Position numbers and translations under genes: made by a program. Positions 1 through 11,612 of a stretch of 64,000 nt of DNA are shown one piece after another. This DNA is from Mycoplasmopsis bovigenitalium (GTDB taxonomy: Bacteria > Bacillota_I > Bacilli_A > Mycoplasmatales > Metamycoplasmataceae): the NCBI RefSeq assembly GCF_900660525.1, contig NZ_LR214970.1:620001-684000 (forward strand), in the 5' to 3' direction. Within the stretch, counting starts at the first letter, position 1; each line of letters begins with the position of its first letter. Under the pieces are notes generated by a model, which was not told the DNA's origin, searched no databases, and was given only the letters and a program-made list of their open reading frames with translations.

Positions 1-1067
1 TAAGCTACGTGAAATTCTAGTAATTTCCATTTGACGGTTTTCACTGCCACCTTTTTTTGTTGCTGAAACAAGTTGCATATAGTCAACAACAATTAAATCA
101 AGAGGGTTAATATTGTGCAATCTACGGCATTTTCACAGTAGTGTTTGCAATTCATTTTCGTAGGTATTATCAATAAAAAGATTCATTTTATCAATTTTAT
201 TTATTTTGTATGAATGAATACGCGCAACATCTTCGTCGGTTAGAAGCTGTGGTTTTTTAAGTTTGAATTGGTCTACACCTGAAACCATTGAGTAAATTCT
301 GCCCATCAATTGGCGTGGCGACATTTCAAGACTAAAGAAGGCAACACGGTGATTTGCGTTGGTTTTTTTGTTGATATTAGATGAAACATTAACGGCGATA
401 TTAAGCGCCAAAGCAGTTTTACCAATTCCAGGACGAGCAGCAATAATTATCATTTCCGAGCCGTGCAAACCTTGAGTTATTTTATCTAAGTCGTCAAAAC
501 CAGTTGAAAGACCACTAATAGAATTTAAATCTGTGTTTTTTAAGGTTACTAAGTGTGTTAAATAGTCATCAGAAACAGATTTTGTGGTTAAAAAATCCTC
601 ACCAGATTTAGCTCTATCAATTTCGTTTAAAAGTTGTTGTATTTCTAAAATTACATCCTCAGGGTTTATTGATGAATGATTTGCATTTAGTTTTAATTGC
701 AAATCATTAATTTTTGACTCAATTTTACGCAGACGAGTTAATCGAATTAATTCTTCAAGATAAGTTTGAATACTGCTAGGGAAACCAGTAGCGGCATAAA
801 TTGTTGCTAAAAAATACGAATTAATTTCATTGATTTTTTCCCGAGTTGCATGATTTAGAATTTGGTCATTATTGATACTGATATTATTGTCGTATAAATG
901 TGATAAAAGTTTGAACAAAAGCTTGTTCTCGTATACAAAAAGTCCTCTTCGAGTAGATAAGGAATTATACTGTCGGCATATGAGTTATTTGAAAGTACAA
1001 TACCAAGTAATGATTTTTCGTATTGTTCATTTTTGAATTCAGTTGAGCTAATGGATCTACTTGACAT
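1..1067 (-). CDS. dnaB: Replicative DNA helicase DnaB, C-terminus off window, frameshifted as read
   Basis: This is the hexameric replication-fork helicase. The N-terminal domain is read from the ATG at 1067. The RecA-like ATPase domain follows in another frame, with Walker A ARPGIGKT, a FFSLEMS segment and Walker B LIVVDYMQL; the gene runs off the window at base 1. Two frames meet near 937-941. Adding one T to the five-T run (minus strand) gives an uninterrupted EDFFVYENKLLF segment with family-like spacing. The start overlaps the end of rplI, and the gdpP-rplI-dnaB order is the one known from Firmicutes. Because the gene is essential, a homopolymer sequencing error is more likely than true loss. 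Confidence 0.9.
937..941 (-). other. Frameshift site in dnaB at an A5/T5 tract
   Basis: The coding frame of the DnaB N-terminus (ending in DFLY...) and that of the remainder (starting ...YENKLLF) meet here. A sixth base in this homopolymer would join them without changing family spacing. This is a sequencing error, a slippage mutation or a recoding site; the sequence alone cannot decide. Confidence 0.75.
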
Positions 1068-1512
1068 TAACCTTTACCTCAACTTTAAGCTGTGCAATAA
1101 TGTCTTTGTAAATATTAATTTCAACTTCATGAATACCATTTGAAACAATGTGTACTTTTTGAACTGAATATTTGTCAAGTTTATAACCTTTTTTGACCAA
1201 ATCCTTGTTGATATCTTTTGTAGAAATAGATTTGTGAACAATTAAATTACCTCTAGCATCAATTAATGCATCTAAAATGTAAGTTAATTTTTCTTTTTCA
1301 ATTTTTTCTTTAAGTTCAAGAGCTTGAGCTCTTAATTCCATTTCATTTGAGGTCATTTCACTCAAACGTTTTTCAAGTTGATATTTAGTTTTTTCATTAT
1401 ATGGCACACCATAGCCTTTTGCCACTAAAAAGTTTGCCCCATAACCTGCTGAAACTTCAATTATGGTGTTAGCTTTTCCGTCTTTGCAATCTTTAAGTAA
1501 GATTATTTTCAT
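1057..1512 (-). CDS. rplI: 50S ribosomal protein L9
   Basis: This is a large-subunit protein with an N-terminal rRNA-binding domain, a long connecting helix and a C-terminal domain. The opening MKIILLKD and the GYGANFLVAKGYGVPYNEK segment are typical of L9, and 151 residues is the usual length. A helical, charged linker spans roughly residues 45-75. The start codon shares one base with the gdpP stop codon, and the 3' end overlaps the dnaB start. The three genes are therefore probably translationally coupled. Confidence 0.96.
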   Translation of the reverse strand: MKIILLKDCKDGKANTIIEVSAGYGANFLVAKGYGVPYNEKTKYQLEKRLSEMTSNEMELRAQALELKEKIEKEKLTYILDALIDARGNLIVHKSISTKDINKDLVKKGYKLDKYSVQKVHIVSNGIHEVEINIYKDIIAQLKVEVKVNVK

Positions 1513-3473
1513 TATTTTACCCCCACAATAGCTTGTTTTATGTTGCTGATAAATGTTTCTAAATCATCTGTTGACACAGCGGCTGCACTAGCAAAACTTC
1601 CGCCACCACCAACATTTTCGCAAATAATTTGTACGTTAGTATCAATTCCCCGAGCAGATAATTTGTATTTATTGCCTTTTTCTTGTTTTGCAACAACAAA
1701 ACTTGCTTTTCGGCCATCAATTCTTAAAATTTCTTCGGCAGTTATTGAAATTAAGTCATCAGACATTGGTATTTCTGAATATGTTAAAAAGAATCCTTCT
1801 TTAACCTCTTCAATATTTTCAAGCATTTTTGCAACTTTCTTTTGAGTTTCCGCGTCAATTTTCAATGAATTTGCCGCAGCTGTTGCATTAGCACCATGAA
1901 TTTCTAGCCATGATGCGGCTTCAAATGTTTTTGAAGTTGCGTGTTTTTGAAATTGTAAAGTATCAAGACAAATTCCATTTAATAACATTTGAGCAGTTAT
2001 TAAATCAATATTAATTCTCTTGCTAGTAAACATCAACATTTCAGTAACTAATTCAGATGCTGATGAAGCTGAAGTTGAAATAATTCTATTTTCCCTTGGC
2101 GCAAAATCAATTGATAATTTCATTCGATGGTGGTCAACAATAAAAATATTATTTGCTTTCACACGGTTGATCGCATCTGGATTATCAGTTCGCGATGGAT
2201 GAGCATTGTCAGTGAAAAAGACAATTGTGTTTTCATCTGACAATTGGTTAGCTTGATGAGGTTTTATAAAACGTGATTTAACAACTTCTCAATATTGTGA
2301 AAGCGCTTTTTTTGTTGTTTCATCCTGAGTAGATGAACAAATATAAACATCTTTATTGAATGATTTAGCAAGTGCGTAAATCCCCATTGCAGAACCGATT
2401 GCATCAAGATCAGCCATTGCATGTCCATATATAATAACTTTTTCAATTGTTGGATTTGATAATGTCATTTCAACATGTGATGTAAAGTTTTTTATTCTAG
2501 TTCTGTCAACATTTGGCATTATTTCAGCGCTTGAACCAAAATAAATTGGTTGGCTAAATGGTGACATAACAACTACTTGGTCTCCACCTCTTCTTTGCGC
2601 CTGTAATAAACCAGTTCTGGCCATTTCTGTTTTTGTTTTTAATTCATTTATCCCATAAGCAAATCCAACAGAAACAGAAACTATTATGTTATTTGAATCA
2701 GTTTTAAGTACATTATGAAGTTTGTCAAAAAAATCAAATTTAACCTTAATCATCTCATCTAGAGATTTTTTGTTTGTAAATACAATAAATTTACCATTCG
2801 CGTTATATTGACGATAAATTAAATTGTATTTTTCACGGAGACTATCAAGAACAGCAATGATACTTTTGTTCATATTAAACATTTGGTCTTCAGACAAAAT
2901 TGATTGATATAAATTAAAGTTATCAATTTCTAGTTCACCAACAACAATTAACTCATCTTCATACAAAGTAATTGTGTTTTTTTCAATAGTTATATCACGA
3001 ATCACTAAATAATTTTGGATTTCAAAAATCCCAACTTTATAATGATAATCATTATGAGATAAGTTGTATTCACGGCGTTTTGAGTCTACATCCATACCAA
3101 TTGATTTTAAAAAATCATTCAGTTTTATGCCAATTAAATTTTTACCAAAACGAGTGCGAATAAATTCACTTACGTAAATTATGTCGCCTTGATTATCATG
3201 GATTATTACCCCAGTTTGATTGTAATCCATAATTTCATCAACAAACTTATTGTATGTTGATTTAATTTTAATTTGGCGTTCATGATAATGTTTTAATAAA
3301 ACAAAACCTGAAAGACTAATCATTATCATGCTCAATATTAAGGCGGCAATCATTAACGAAATTCAAACAATATTTTTCTCAACATAAATGATGACTAATG
3401 ATTCAAAAAACACAAAGGCGCCAATAATTAATGAAAGAATTGCAAGTATCAATGTTGATTTATTTTTTTTCAT
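1512..3473 (-). CDS. gdpP: Membrane-bound cyclic-di-AMP phosphodiesterase GdpP (DHH-DHHA1)
   Basis: The product hydrolyses c-di-AMP at the membrane. Read with TGA as Trp it is 653 residues, the normal GdpP length. Two membrane segments lie at about 8-25 and 38-57. A PAS-like region and a degenerate GGDEF region follow. The DHH phosphoesterase part has GHAMADLDAIGSA near 349, DHH at about 447-449, and the DHHA1 glycine motif GGGGSFASA near 622-630. The start at 3473 was chosen because it adds the first membrane helix. Downstream are rplI and dnaB, a classic Firmicutes order. No diadenylate cyclase lies in the window. Confidence 0.93.
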
Positions 3474-3508
3474 ATTTTTAATTATATATTAAATATAATA
3501 TTTAGATT

Positions 3509-6334
3509 TTAATGGCCTAAATATTTTTTAAGGTATCTAGCAGTATGACTTTCTTTGTTTGAAATAATTTGCTCAGGTGTTCCACTTGCAACAATGTTAC
3601 CCCCGCCTAAACCACCTTCAGGTCCTAAATCAATAATGTAATCTGCACACTTAATAACATCTAAATTATGCTCAATAACGACAACTGTATCACCATTATC
3701 AACAATTTTATTTAGCACACTTAATAATTTATTAACATCATGTGGGTGCAAACCAGTAGTTGGTTCATCAAGAACGTAAATTGTTTTTCCAGTTGGTTTT
3801 TTCTGTAAATATGTAGCTAATTTAACACGTTGTGCTTCACCGCCAGATAAGGTTGTTGAAGATTGTCCTAATTTTACGTATCCAAGCCCAATTGATTGAA
3901 TTACGGCTAATTTATCTCTAATTTTTGGTCAATTTTTAAAGAATTCATGAGCTTCATCAATACTCATTTGCAAAATGTCAGAAATATTTTTTCCCTTGTA
4001 TTTAATTTCTCTTGTTTCTAATGTATAACGTGTTCCATCACACTCGTCACAGTTAACATAAACATCAGGAAGAAAATGCATTTCGATTTTAATTAAGCCA
4101 TCTCCGGAACACTTTTCACAACGGCCACCAGGAACATTGAAACTAAAATTAGACTTCGTATATCCTCTTGCTTGAGCTTCAGTTGTGCTTGCAAACAATT
4201 CTCTTATATCATCAAAAACCGAAATATGAGTAGCGGGTGTCGAGCGAGGTGTTCTACCGATTGGACTTTGAGTTATTTGTACAATTTTATCAACAGCCTG
4301 AATATTTTTTATTGAAGAAAACTTGCCAATTTTTGCCGTTGATTTATTGACAACTCTTTGAATTCCTTTTACTAAAATTTCGTTAACAAGAGTACTTTTG
4401 CCAGAACCCGAAACTCCTGTAACCGCAATAAATTTACCAAGAGGGAATTTAACATCAATATTTTTTAAATTATTTTCTTTAGCGCCAATAATTGTTACTA
4501 CTTGGCCATTTCCACTTCTTCTAAATTTAGGAGTTTCGATTTTTAACTTACCACTTAAATATTGACCAGTTAATGAATTTGATTCATTTTCAATATCATT
4601 TATGTTGCCTTTTGCAACAATATAACCACCATTATTGCCAGCTTCCGGTCCTATGTCAACTATGTAATCTGCTGCTTTGATTGTATCTTCATCGTGTTCA
4701 ACAACAATTAATGTATTGCCAATTTCAACCATATTTTTTAGTGTTGAAATAAGTCTTTCGTTATCTCTTTGGTGTAGGCCAATTGAGGGTTCATCAAGAA
4801 CATATAAAACACCAGTTAAATTTGAACCAACCTGTGTTGCTAGTTTAATTCTTTGACTTTCTCCACCCGATAAAGTTTCGGCACTTCTATTAATGCTAAG
4901 ATAATTCAAGCCCACATTTTTTAAAAATGTTAATCTATTTATTAATTCAGTCAAAATTAAAGATGAAACAAATGTTTGTGTTTCGTCTAATTTTACGTTT
5001 TCAATTGTATTTAAGGCTTCTTCAACACTTAACCTTGCGTAATCATCAATATTTTTACCATCAATTTTTACTGCCAGAGCATACTTATTCAAACGTGAGT
5101 AATTGCATTTTGTACAAGGGAAAGAACCCATATATTTCTTTAATCAATCACGAATTACTTCAGAGCTAGTTTCCATGAACTTGCGTTCAACAATATCTAA
5201 AATTCCTTCAATTCTTTTATTTCTACGGGTTTTATTGCCAGAAGATGAAACTAGAACGTATTCAATTTCTTCTTTTGAACCATGTTTTATTATTTTTAAC
5301 TCTTCATTTGTAAGCTCTTCTATTGGGGTGTTTTTATTGATATTGTAATGATTTAATAAAACTTCAAACTCTTGTCATTCAAGATTTTGAGTGTTAACAG
5401 TATTTTCAAAAATTTTAATACCCCCAGCAGAAATACTTCTTCAAGGCTCAGGGACTAATGCATCAAAACTTGCTTTTAAATCTACTCCCAAACCCTTGCA
5501 ATGTTCGCAGGCTCCGGAAGGAGAATTGAAAGAAAATAAACGAGGTTCAATACGAGACATTTCAAAATCTTTGAAAGCACAAGAGTATAATTTTGAAAAA
5601 ATTTTAACTTCACCTTCGATTGTTTCGATTTTTATTTGACCTTTTCCATACTCAGCAGCAACAGAAATAGCTTCAGCAATTCTTGCCCGATTTTCTTCAT
5701 CAACTACAACTCTATCAACAACAATATCAATTGTATGCTTAATATTCTTATCCAATTTAATTTCAGTATCCAACGCCAAAATATCACCATCAATTTTTAG
5801 CCGTAAAAAACCTTCTTTTCTTAACTTTTCAATTAAGTTTGCATGTGTTCCTTTTTCAGAATCTATTACTGGCGACAAAATAATAATTTTTGAGTTAGGC
5901 TCCAATGAATAAATTGAATCTAAAATATCTTTATTTGTTTGCGATTTGATTTCAATATTATGTTTAGGACAAAATGGTTTGCCAGCACGAGCAAAAAACA
6001 AGCGTAAGTAGTCATAGATTTCTGTTACGGTGCCCACTGTCGAACGAGGGTTATTATGTGTAGTTTTTTGCTCGATTGCAATCGAAGGACTAAGCCCTTC
6101 GATCGAATCAACATCTGGTTTATTTGTTCCTCCTAAAAATTGACGCGCATAGTTACTTAATGAATCAACATAACGTCTGCGTCCTTCTTCATAAATTGTA
6201 TTGAAAGCAAGACTCGATTTTCCCGAGCCAGAAAGACCGGTAAAAACTATTAATTTATTTTTAGGTAATGTTAGTGAAACATTTTTTAAATTATTTTCTC
6301 TAGCACCTTTAATTATGATTTGATCTTTTGCCAT
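3509..6334 (-). CDS. uvrA: Excinuclease ABC subunit A
   Basis: This is the damage-sensing ATPase of nucleotide excision repair. It is 941 residues in code 4, the family length. It has two ABC modules: Walker [10 protein letters not shown] near 33-41 and GVSGSGKST in the second half, each with an LSGGE/LSGGEAQ-type signature and a DEPS/DEPT Walker B. Zinc-binding Cys pairs occur as CEHCKG in the first half and CEKCSG...CDEC in the second. It starts 8 bp after uvrB, so uvrB-uvrA form an operon. Confidence 0.97.
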
Positions 6335-6341
6335 ATATCTC

Positions 6342-8324
6342 CTAATTTTTCTCTAATTCGATAATAATATCACGCAATTCAATTGCTTTTTCATAGTCTA
6401 AATTTTTTGCCGATTCATTCATTTTTTCTTTTAATTCGTCAATTAGTTCTTGTTTTGCTTTCTTTGATTTTACCTTTGCTCTATTATCAGATAAAAAGAA
6501 ACTTATTTGTTCATCTTTTGCATCATCAAGTAAGGAATCTGGAATCTCTTTAATGATTGTTTTGGGCACAATATTGTGTTTTAAGTTGTGTTCGATTTGT
6601 AATTTTCTTTTGAATTCATTATCCTTAATAGTTTCTAACATGCTTTTAGAAATTTTATTAGCATAAAAAATTACTCTACCATTAGCATTACGAGCAGCAC
6701 GTCCCGAAATTTGAATCAATGACTTAGTATCCCTTAAAAAGCCATCTTTATCTGAATCAAGGACCATAATTAAACTAACTTCAGGAAGATCGATTCCTTC
6801 TCTTAAAAGATTAATCCCAATAACAGTGTCATAAACACCTTTACGCAATTTTAAAAGAATACGATTTCGCTCAAAAGTATTGTGTTCTGAATGTATAAAA
6901 GCAATTTTTTCGTTTTTTTCAAGAAAATATCTTGTTAATTCTTCAGCTAATCTTTTTGTAGATGTCAAAATTAGTGTACGCTCATTGCGTTGTTTTTGTT
7001 TTTGTAATTCGTCATAAATATCTTCAACTTGATTTTCACTTGGTCTCACCTCAATAACTGGGTCTAATAAACCAGTTGGTCGAACAAATAAACGAGTAAT
7101 AACGCCATATGTTTTATCTAATTCATACTCTTCAGGAGTGGCTGAAATAAAAATAGTTTGAAAATCATAAGCGTTCTCAAATTCATCAAAACGTAGTGGT
7201 CGATTATCAAGTGCAGATGGTAATCTAAAACCATATTCTACAAGAGTTTCCTTGCGATGTCTATCACCTAAATACATTGCTTTAAGTTGAGGAATCATCA
7301 TGTGTGATTCATCAATTATAAGCAATGGATTTTTGCCTTTAAAGTAGTCAAAAAGAGTAAAAGGTCTCTCTCCCTCTTGTCTACGGTCAAAATATCTTGC
7401 ATAATTTTCAATTCCGCTACAAACCCCAAACTCACTCAATGAGTCAATGTCTTTAAGGGTACGTTCTTCAATTCTTTGTGCTTCAAGTAGTTTATTATTT
7501 TTAGAAAAAAATTCAATTCTTTGTTGCAATTCTTTTTCAATGTTTTTTACCACTTCTTTTGTTAATTCAGTGCTTACGGTATAGGCATCACCCGGGAATA
7601 TTTGATATTTTTTATAAACATCAAAAACATTTTTTGTTATTGGATGACAAGTAGATATTTTTTCAATTTCATCGCCTCAAAAATCAACTCTTATCAAGAA
7701 TTCAGAACTGTGTGCAGGCCTAATATACACAACATCACCCTTTGAACTAAATGTCCCTAATTCTAAATCTGTTTCATTACGCTTATAATTTTTTTTGACC
7801 AATTCTTTAAGAAAATCGTTTCTTTTGTAAATATCACCAACTTGTATATAAAAAATTTGCTCACTATATTCTGTTGGATTTAGTGCTCCATATATTGCTG
7901 AAACAGAGGCTACAACGATTGTGTTTTTGCTAGTTATTATTGAATTATATGTTGACATTCGCATGGCTTCAATCTCTTTATTTGTTTGCGAGTTTTTTTC
8001 AATAAAGGAGTCAGATGATGGAATATAAGCTTCAGGGCGATAATAATCAAAATAAGAGACAAAATATTCAACATTATTTTCAGGGAAAAACCCTTTTAAT
8101 TCACTATAAAGCTGACTAGCAAGAGTTTTATTGTGAGATAAAACTAAAACTGGGCGGTCAAAATTAGCAATAACATTTGCTATTGTAAAAGTTTTTCCTG
8201 AGCCAGTTACACCTTTTAAAACTTGATATTTTTCACCATTTTTAATGTTATTAACAAGTTCTTTTATTGCGTGTGGTTGGTCGCCTGCTGGTTGGTATTT
8301 TGAAACTAATTTATATCCTGACAT
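6342..8324 (-). CDS. uvrB: Excinuclease ABC subunit B
   Basis: This helicase-like subunit verifies damage and recruits UvrC. It is 660 residues in code 4. The N-terminus [14 protein letters not shown] and Walker [10 protein letters not shown] are diagnostic. The beta-hairpin region [20 protein letters not shown], helicase motif II (DESH) and motif VI ([12 protein letters not shown]) follow. The C-terminus contains a UVR motif ([18 protein letters not shown]) that contacts UvrC. It lies upstream of uvrA on the same strand. Confidence 0.97.
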
Positions 8325-8374
8325 ATTATCCTTATTATTTAATTATAAATGGAATATTTAAATAAAAAATCAAT

Positions 8375-8397
8375 AAAAAAAGCCAATAAAATGGCCA
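8375..8397 (-). terminator. Weak rho-independent terminator after the DUF2188 gene
   Basis: On the minus strand a short GCCA/TGGC stem is followed directly by seven T residues, immediately after the stop codon at 8398. The stem is only four base pairs, so this is tentative. Confidence 0.4.
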
Positions 8398-8619
8398 TTA
8401 TTTCTTCTTAGCTTTGTTACTTATACTGTCTCTAACTTGACCAGTTTTGCGGTGGATAAGCACTGATCCATTACGTTTTTTTGTAAGATCATTAGCATAA
8501 TCAATTGCTTCTTTTTGAGTATCAAATAATTTAGTTGGTCTAGTGTTGCCAACACCTTTAACTTGTCATTTTCCGTTGTATGGAGTAACGTGATAAACTG
8601 TTGCTATTTTTTCTGCCAT
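8398..8619 (-). CDS. DUF2188-family small protein
   Basis: This 73-residue basic protein starts MAEKIATVYHVTPYNGKWQV and contains TRPTKLFDTQKEAIDYANDL. That is the layout of DUF2188 proteins, a small alpha-beta fold of unknown role. It has one TGA-encoded Trp. An AAGGAG ribosome site precedes the ATG. The upstream YitT-like gene overlaps its first 16 bases, suggesting translational coupling. The Lys-rich C-terminus (SNKAKKK) could favour nucleic-acid or ribosome contact, but this is inference. Confidence 0.8.
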
Positions 8620-9884
8620 AATCGCTCCTTTTTATTAAGTAATTTAATTATATAAGTTTGATAAAAAAATAAATTAAAGATTGTTCAAACTATTGTTGTT
8701 TGCTTTTTTATTGATGTTGTTTTTGATTTTCTTGTCTTTCTATCTTTAACATCCGCAGTATAAACATGCCCATCAACTTTTTTAACATCAATTACTGTTA
8801 CGAAGGCATTTTCATCTATTTTGTGGGCCAAATCTAGTAAAAATGCAGTATCAATGAATAAACAATTTGTAATTAAGACTTCCTGAGATTTTTTCGAGTA
8901 ACCACCTCTTGCATTTAAAAGCGTAGTCACAAATGCTTTACCCTTGGTATTTTGAATTTCTTGTTGAATTTCATTGATTTTTGAAGACATTATTTCAACA
9001 CGAACCATTGTAAATTTAGGGAAAAATGTATTCAATGCAATGCCATTCACAACAATCATCATAACACCTGCAATAAATGTTGGACTAAAAAATGTTCGCA
9101 TTGCCCAAGCTAATTTTCTGTTGTCTTGTGTCTTTAATAATTCAAATGAAGCGGGAATATATGTACCAAAAACATTTGAAAATAATAAACAAATTAAGTG
9201 GAGAATTAAAAACACTGTACCTAAATCCTTGAATTTTTTTCTTGCTAAATAAACTGCATAAATATCAAAACCGGCCGATGATGATTCAGTTATGAGCAAT
9301 ATTGCATTGAAAATTGCCTGTAAAATTCCAAAAATTATTGCATAAAAGAAAATTGATAACTGTTGAAAATTACCATGTTCTCAAAGAACAATGTTAACTT
9401 CTTTTAAAACATTAATATTGTTTTCAAAAATCACAGTATTTGGGTCGGAAAAAATGAATAAATTTTCCGAGCCAGGAATACTAGCACACACAAAACCGGT
9501 TATGGTTGTTGAAATCATATAAACTAAATTCAGCAGCGCAAAACGCTTTGTTATTTTGTAATATGCAAAAATAAATAAAGGTATATTGCCCGCGAAGTTA
9601 AAAATTCAGAATATAGCATCAAAAAGAACATCGTTCTTGTTTCAAACCCGAACAAAACGCGCAATTCCTTGGCCAATTGCACCAATTCCAAGTGAATAAA
9701 TACCAGTATTTTGTAAAAAAGTAAACTCAACTACACCAAATAAAATTCCAACAATAATTGAAGACAAAATTTGTCATTTTAACTTAGTAATTCTGTATAA
9801 ACTAGAAAAATGCAAAAATGATTGTTTTACTCGATTTTTTTTAATTTCTATTTCTCTTGATTGAGTGTAATGTTGTTTATTCAT
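8604..9884 (-). CDS. YitT-family (DUF161/DUF2179) membrane protein
   Basis: This polytopic membrane protein of unknown function has 426 residues in code 4. About five to six hydrophobic helices occupy residues 40-290. A soluble C-terminal DUF2179-like domain follows, with GKAFVTTLLNARGGYSKKSQEVL and an ENAFVTVIDVKKVDG segment. The YitT family layout is the same. The last residues read through the ribosome site of the DUF2188 gene and stop at a TAG inside it. A second member lies at 45298-46482. It is transcribed away from trpB, and both promoters must lie within the short gap. Confidence 0.8.
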
Positions 9885-9980
9885 AAATTTTATTATATTA
9901 AAATGTTTGGAAAGTAAAAATGTTTTTGCTTTGTATATTATATATTTAATTTAAAATTAAAATACCAATCAAGGAGACTT

Positions 9981-11231
9981 ATGAATGATAATTTAAGAAA
10001 ATATCTAGCTAATTTTCCAAATGATGAGGGATATTTTGGTGAATATGGTGGGATATATTTACCTGAAGAATTAGTTGGTGTATTCAAGAAACTTGCACAA
10101 CAATACAGAGAAGTGTGCAATAGCCAATCTTATTTAGATGAGTTATCAAAAATTAGAAAAGAATTTCAGGGTAGACCAACTCCAGTTTATTATTGCGAAA
10201 ACTTATCTAAAAAATTTGGTAAAGCACGTATTCATGTTAAGCGCGAAGACTTAAATGAAGGTGGGGCTCACAAAACTAATCACTGTTTGGCTGAAGCTTT
10301 ATTTGCTAAAATCATTGGTAAAACAAAACTTATTGCAGAAACTGGTGCTGGTAGCCATGGTTCTGCTGTTGCGATGGCAGCGGCGCATTTTGGTTTAGAA
10401 TGTGAAATACACATGGGTGCAGTTGATATTGAAAAACAAAAGCCAAACGTTGAAAAAATGAAGATTTTAGGAGCAAAAGTTATTCCAGCAACTCACGGTG
10501 CTCAAACACTTAAAGAAGCTGTGGACTCAGCATTCGAATCATATGCAAAACAACACGAGACTGCACTTTATGCAATAGGTAGCGTTGTTGGCCCTCACCC
10601 ATTCCCACTAATGGTTAGAAATTTCCAAAAAATAATTGGCGAAGAAACAAAAGCTCAATTTTTTGAAAAATACAATAAAAATCCTGAATATGTTGTGGCT
10701 TGTGTTGGCGGTGGTTCAAATGCTATTGGCTCATTTACTGCATTTTTATATTCAGACACAAAACTGGTTGGAGTTGAGCCTTTAGGAAAAGGATCAAAAA
10801 AAGGAGAGCACGCTGCAACCTTAACCTTTGGAAAACCTGGTATTTTGCATGGTTTTAAATCAATTTTATTAGCTGATGAAAAAGGAAATCCTAATGAAGT
10901 TCATTCAATTGCTTCTGGATTAGATTACCAAGGTGTAGGTCCTGAACATTCATACCTTAAAGAAAATAATCTTGCAGAATATGTTGCTGTCACAGATAAA
11001 GAAGCATTGCAAGCATTTTTAATGATCGCGAGAACTGAAGGTATCATTCCAGCTCTTGAATCATCGCACGCCATTGCGCAAGGTATTAAATTAGCAAAAG
11101 AAAATTCTGATAAAGAAATTGATATTGTTGTTACATTATCGGGACGAGGCGATAAAGATCTTGCATACATTCTAGAAAATTGCCAAGACGAAATTGTTGA
11201 ATTCAATAAGTTATATGCTGATATGGTATAA
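9981..11231 (+). CDS. trpB: Tryptophan synthase beta chain, without an alpha subunit nearby
   Basis: TrpB joins indole and serine to make tryptophan using PLP. The 416 residues align over the full length with TrpB. The PLP lysine is K98 in [15 protein letters not shown], the catalytic Glu is E120 in AETGAG, the phosphate loop is GGGSNAIG (243-250), and LSGRGDKD sits near 386-393. D315 in [12 protein letters not shown] matches the conserved Asp. The Gln usually found after AETGAG (as in GAGQHG) is Ser125 here. AAGGAG precedes the ATG. No trpA or other trp gene is in the window, so the enzyme would need free indole or act on serine. Confidence in family is high, in physiological role low. Confidence 0.93.
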   Translation: MNDNLRKYLANFPNDEGYFGEYGGIYLPEELVGVFKKLAQQYREVCNSQSYLDELSKIRKEFQGRPTPVYYCENLSKKFGKARIHVKREDLNEGGAHKTNHCLAEALFAKIIGKTKLIAETGAGSHGSAVAMAAAHFGLECEIHMGAVDIEKQKPNVEKMKILGAKVIPATHGAQTLKEAVDSAFESYAKQHETALYAIGSVVGPHPFPLMVRNFQKIIGEETKAQFFEKYNKNPEYVVACVGGGSNAIGSFTAFLYSDTKLVGVEPLGKGSKKGEHAATLTFGKPGILHGFKSILLADEKGNPNEVHSIASGLDYQGVGPEHSYLKENNLAEYVAVTDKEALQAFLMIARTEGIIPALESSHAIAQGIKLAKENSDKEIDIVVTLSGRGDKDLAYILENCQDEIVEFNKLYADMV

Positions 11232-11258
11232 TTTTACAAATAAAATAAAAGGAGAAAT

Positions 11259-11477
11259 ATGCAAAACCCAACAAACAAACAACTGGCTAAAATATTTACA
11301 ATTCTATACATTGTTGTAGCTTGACTAGCAATCATTCCGTTAATTATTGGTGTTCTAACATTGAAAAAAATAGAACAAGAAATGTCAAAAGATGACAAGT
11401 TATTGTACGGTATTCTAAATATTGTATTTGGTAACTTAATATCAGGTGTTTGCCTTCTTTTAGATGAGAAAAAATAA
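11259..11477 (+). CDS. Small membrane protein downstream of trpB
   Basis: This 72-residue protein is preceded by AAAGGAG. Residues about 10-34 form a strong membrane helix (KIFTILYIVVAWLAIIPLII) and residues about 52-68 a second hydrophobic segment. The short loop between them is charged (KKIEQEMSKDDK). I do not recognise a family. It lies 27 bp behind trpB and ahead of a good terminator, so the two are probably one transcript. Confidence 0.7.
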
Positions 11478-11492
11478 TTTATAATCCTCAAG

Positions 11493-11519
11493 ATCACTCA
11501 GTTATGAGTGATTTTAATT
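11493..11519 (+). terminator. Rho-independent terminator of the trpB transcript
   Basis: A perfect 8-bp stem, ATCACTCA/TGAGTGAT with a GTTA loop, is followed by TTTTAATTT. It lies 15 bp after the stop of the small membrane protein. Confidence 0.85.
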
Positions 11520-11573
11520 TTGCGAATTGATTGATTTTACAATTCATTAGGTAAATTCAATAAAGAGCAAAAT

Positions 11574-11597
11574 AAAAAACACGCAATTGTGTTTTTT
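11574..11597 (-). terminator. Terminator at the end of the opp operon, possibly bidirectional
   Basis: A 9-bp stem, AAAAAACAC/GTGTTTTTT with a six-base loop, lies 15 bp beyond the oppF stop codon. The stem itself supplies the T tract in both directions. Confidence 0.75.
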
Positions 11598-11612
11598 AGG
11601 CTTAATAAATTA

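Noticed and set aside
9981-11231. Threonine synthase or cysteine synthase instead of TrpB
   Set aside because: The [23 protein letters not shown] and LSGRGDKD motifs and the full-length match are specific to TrpB.
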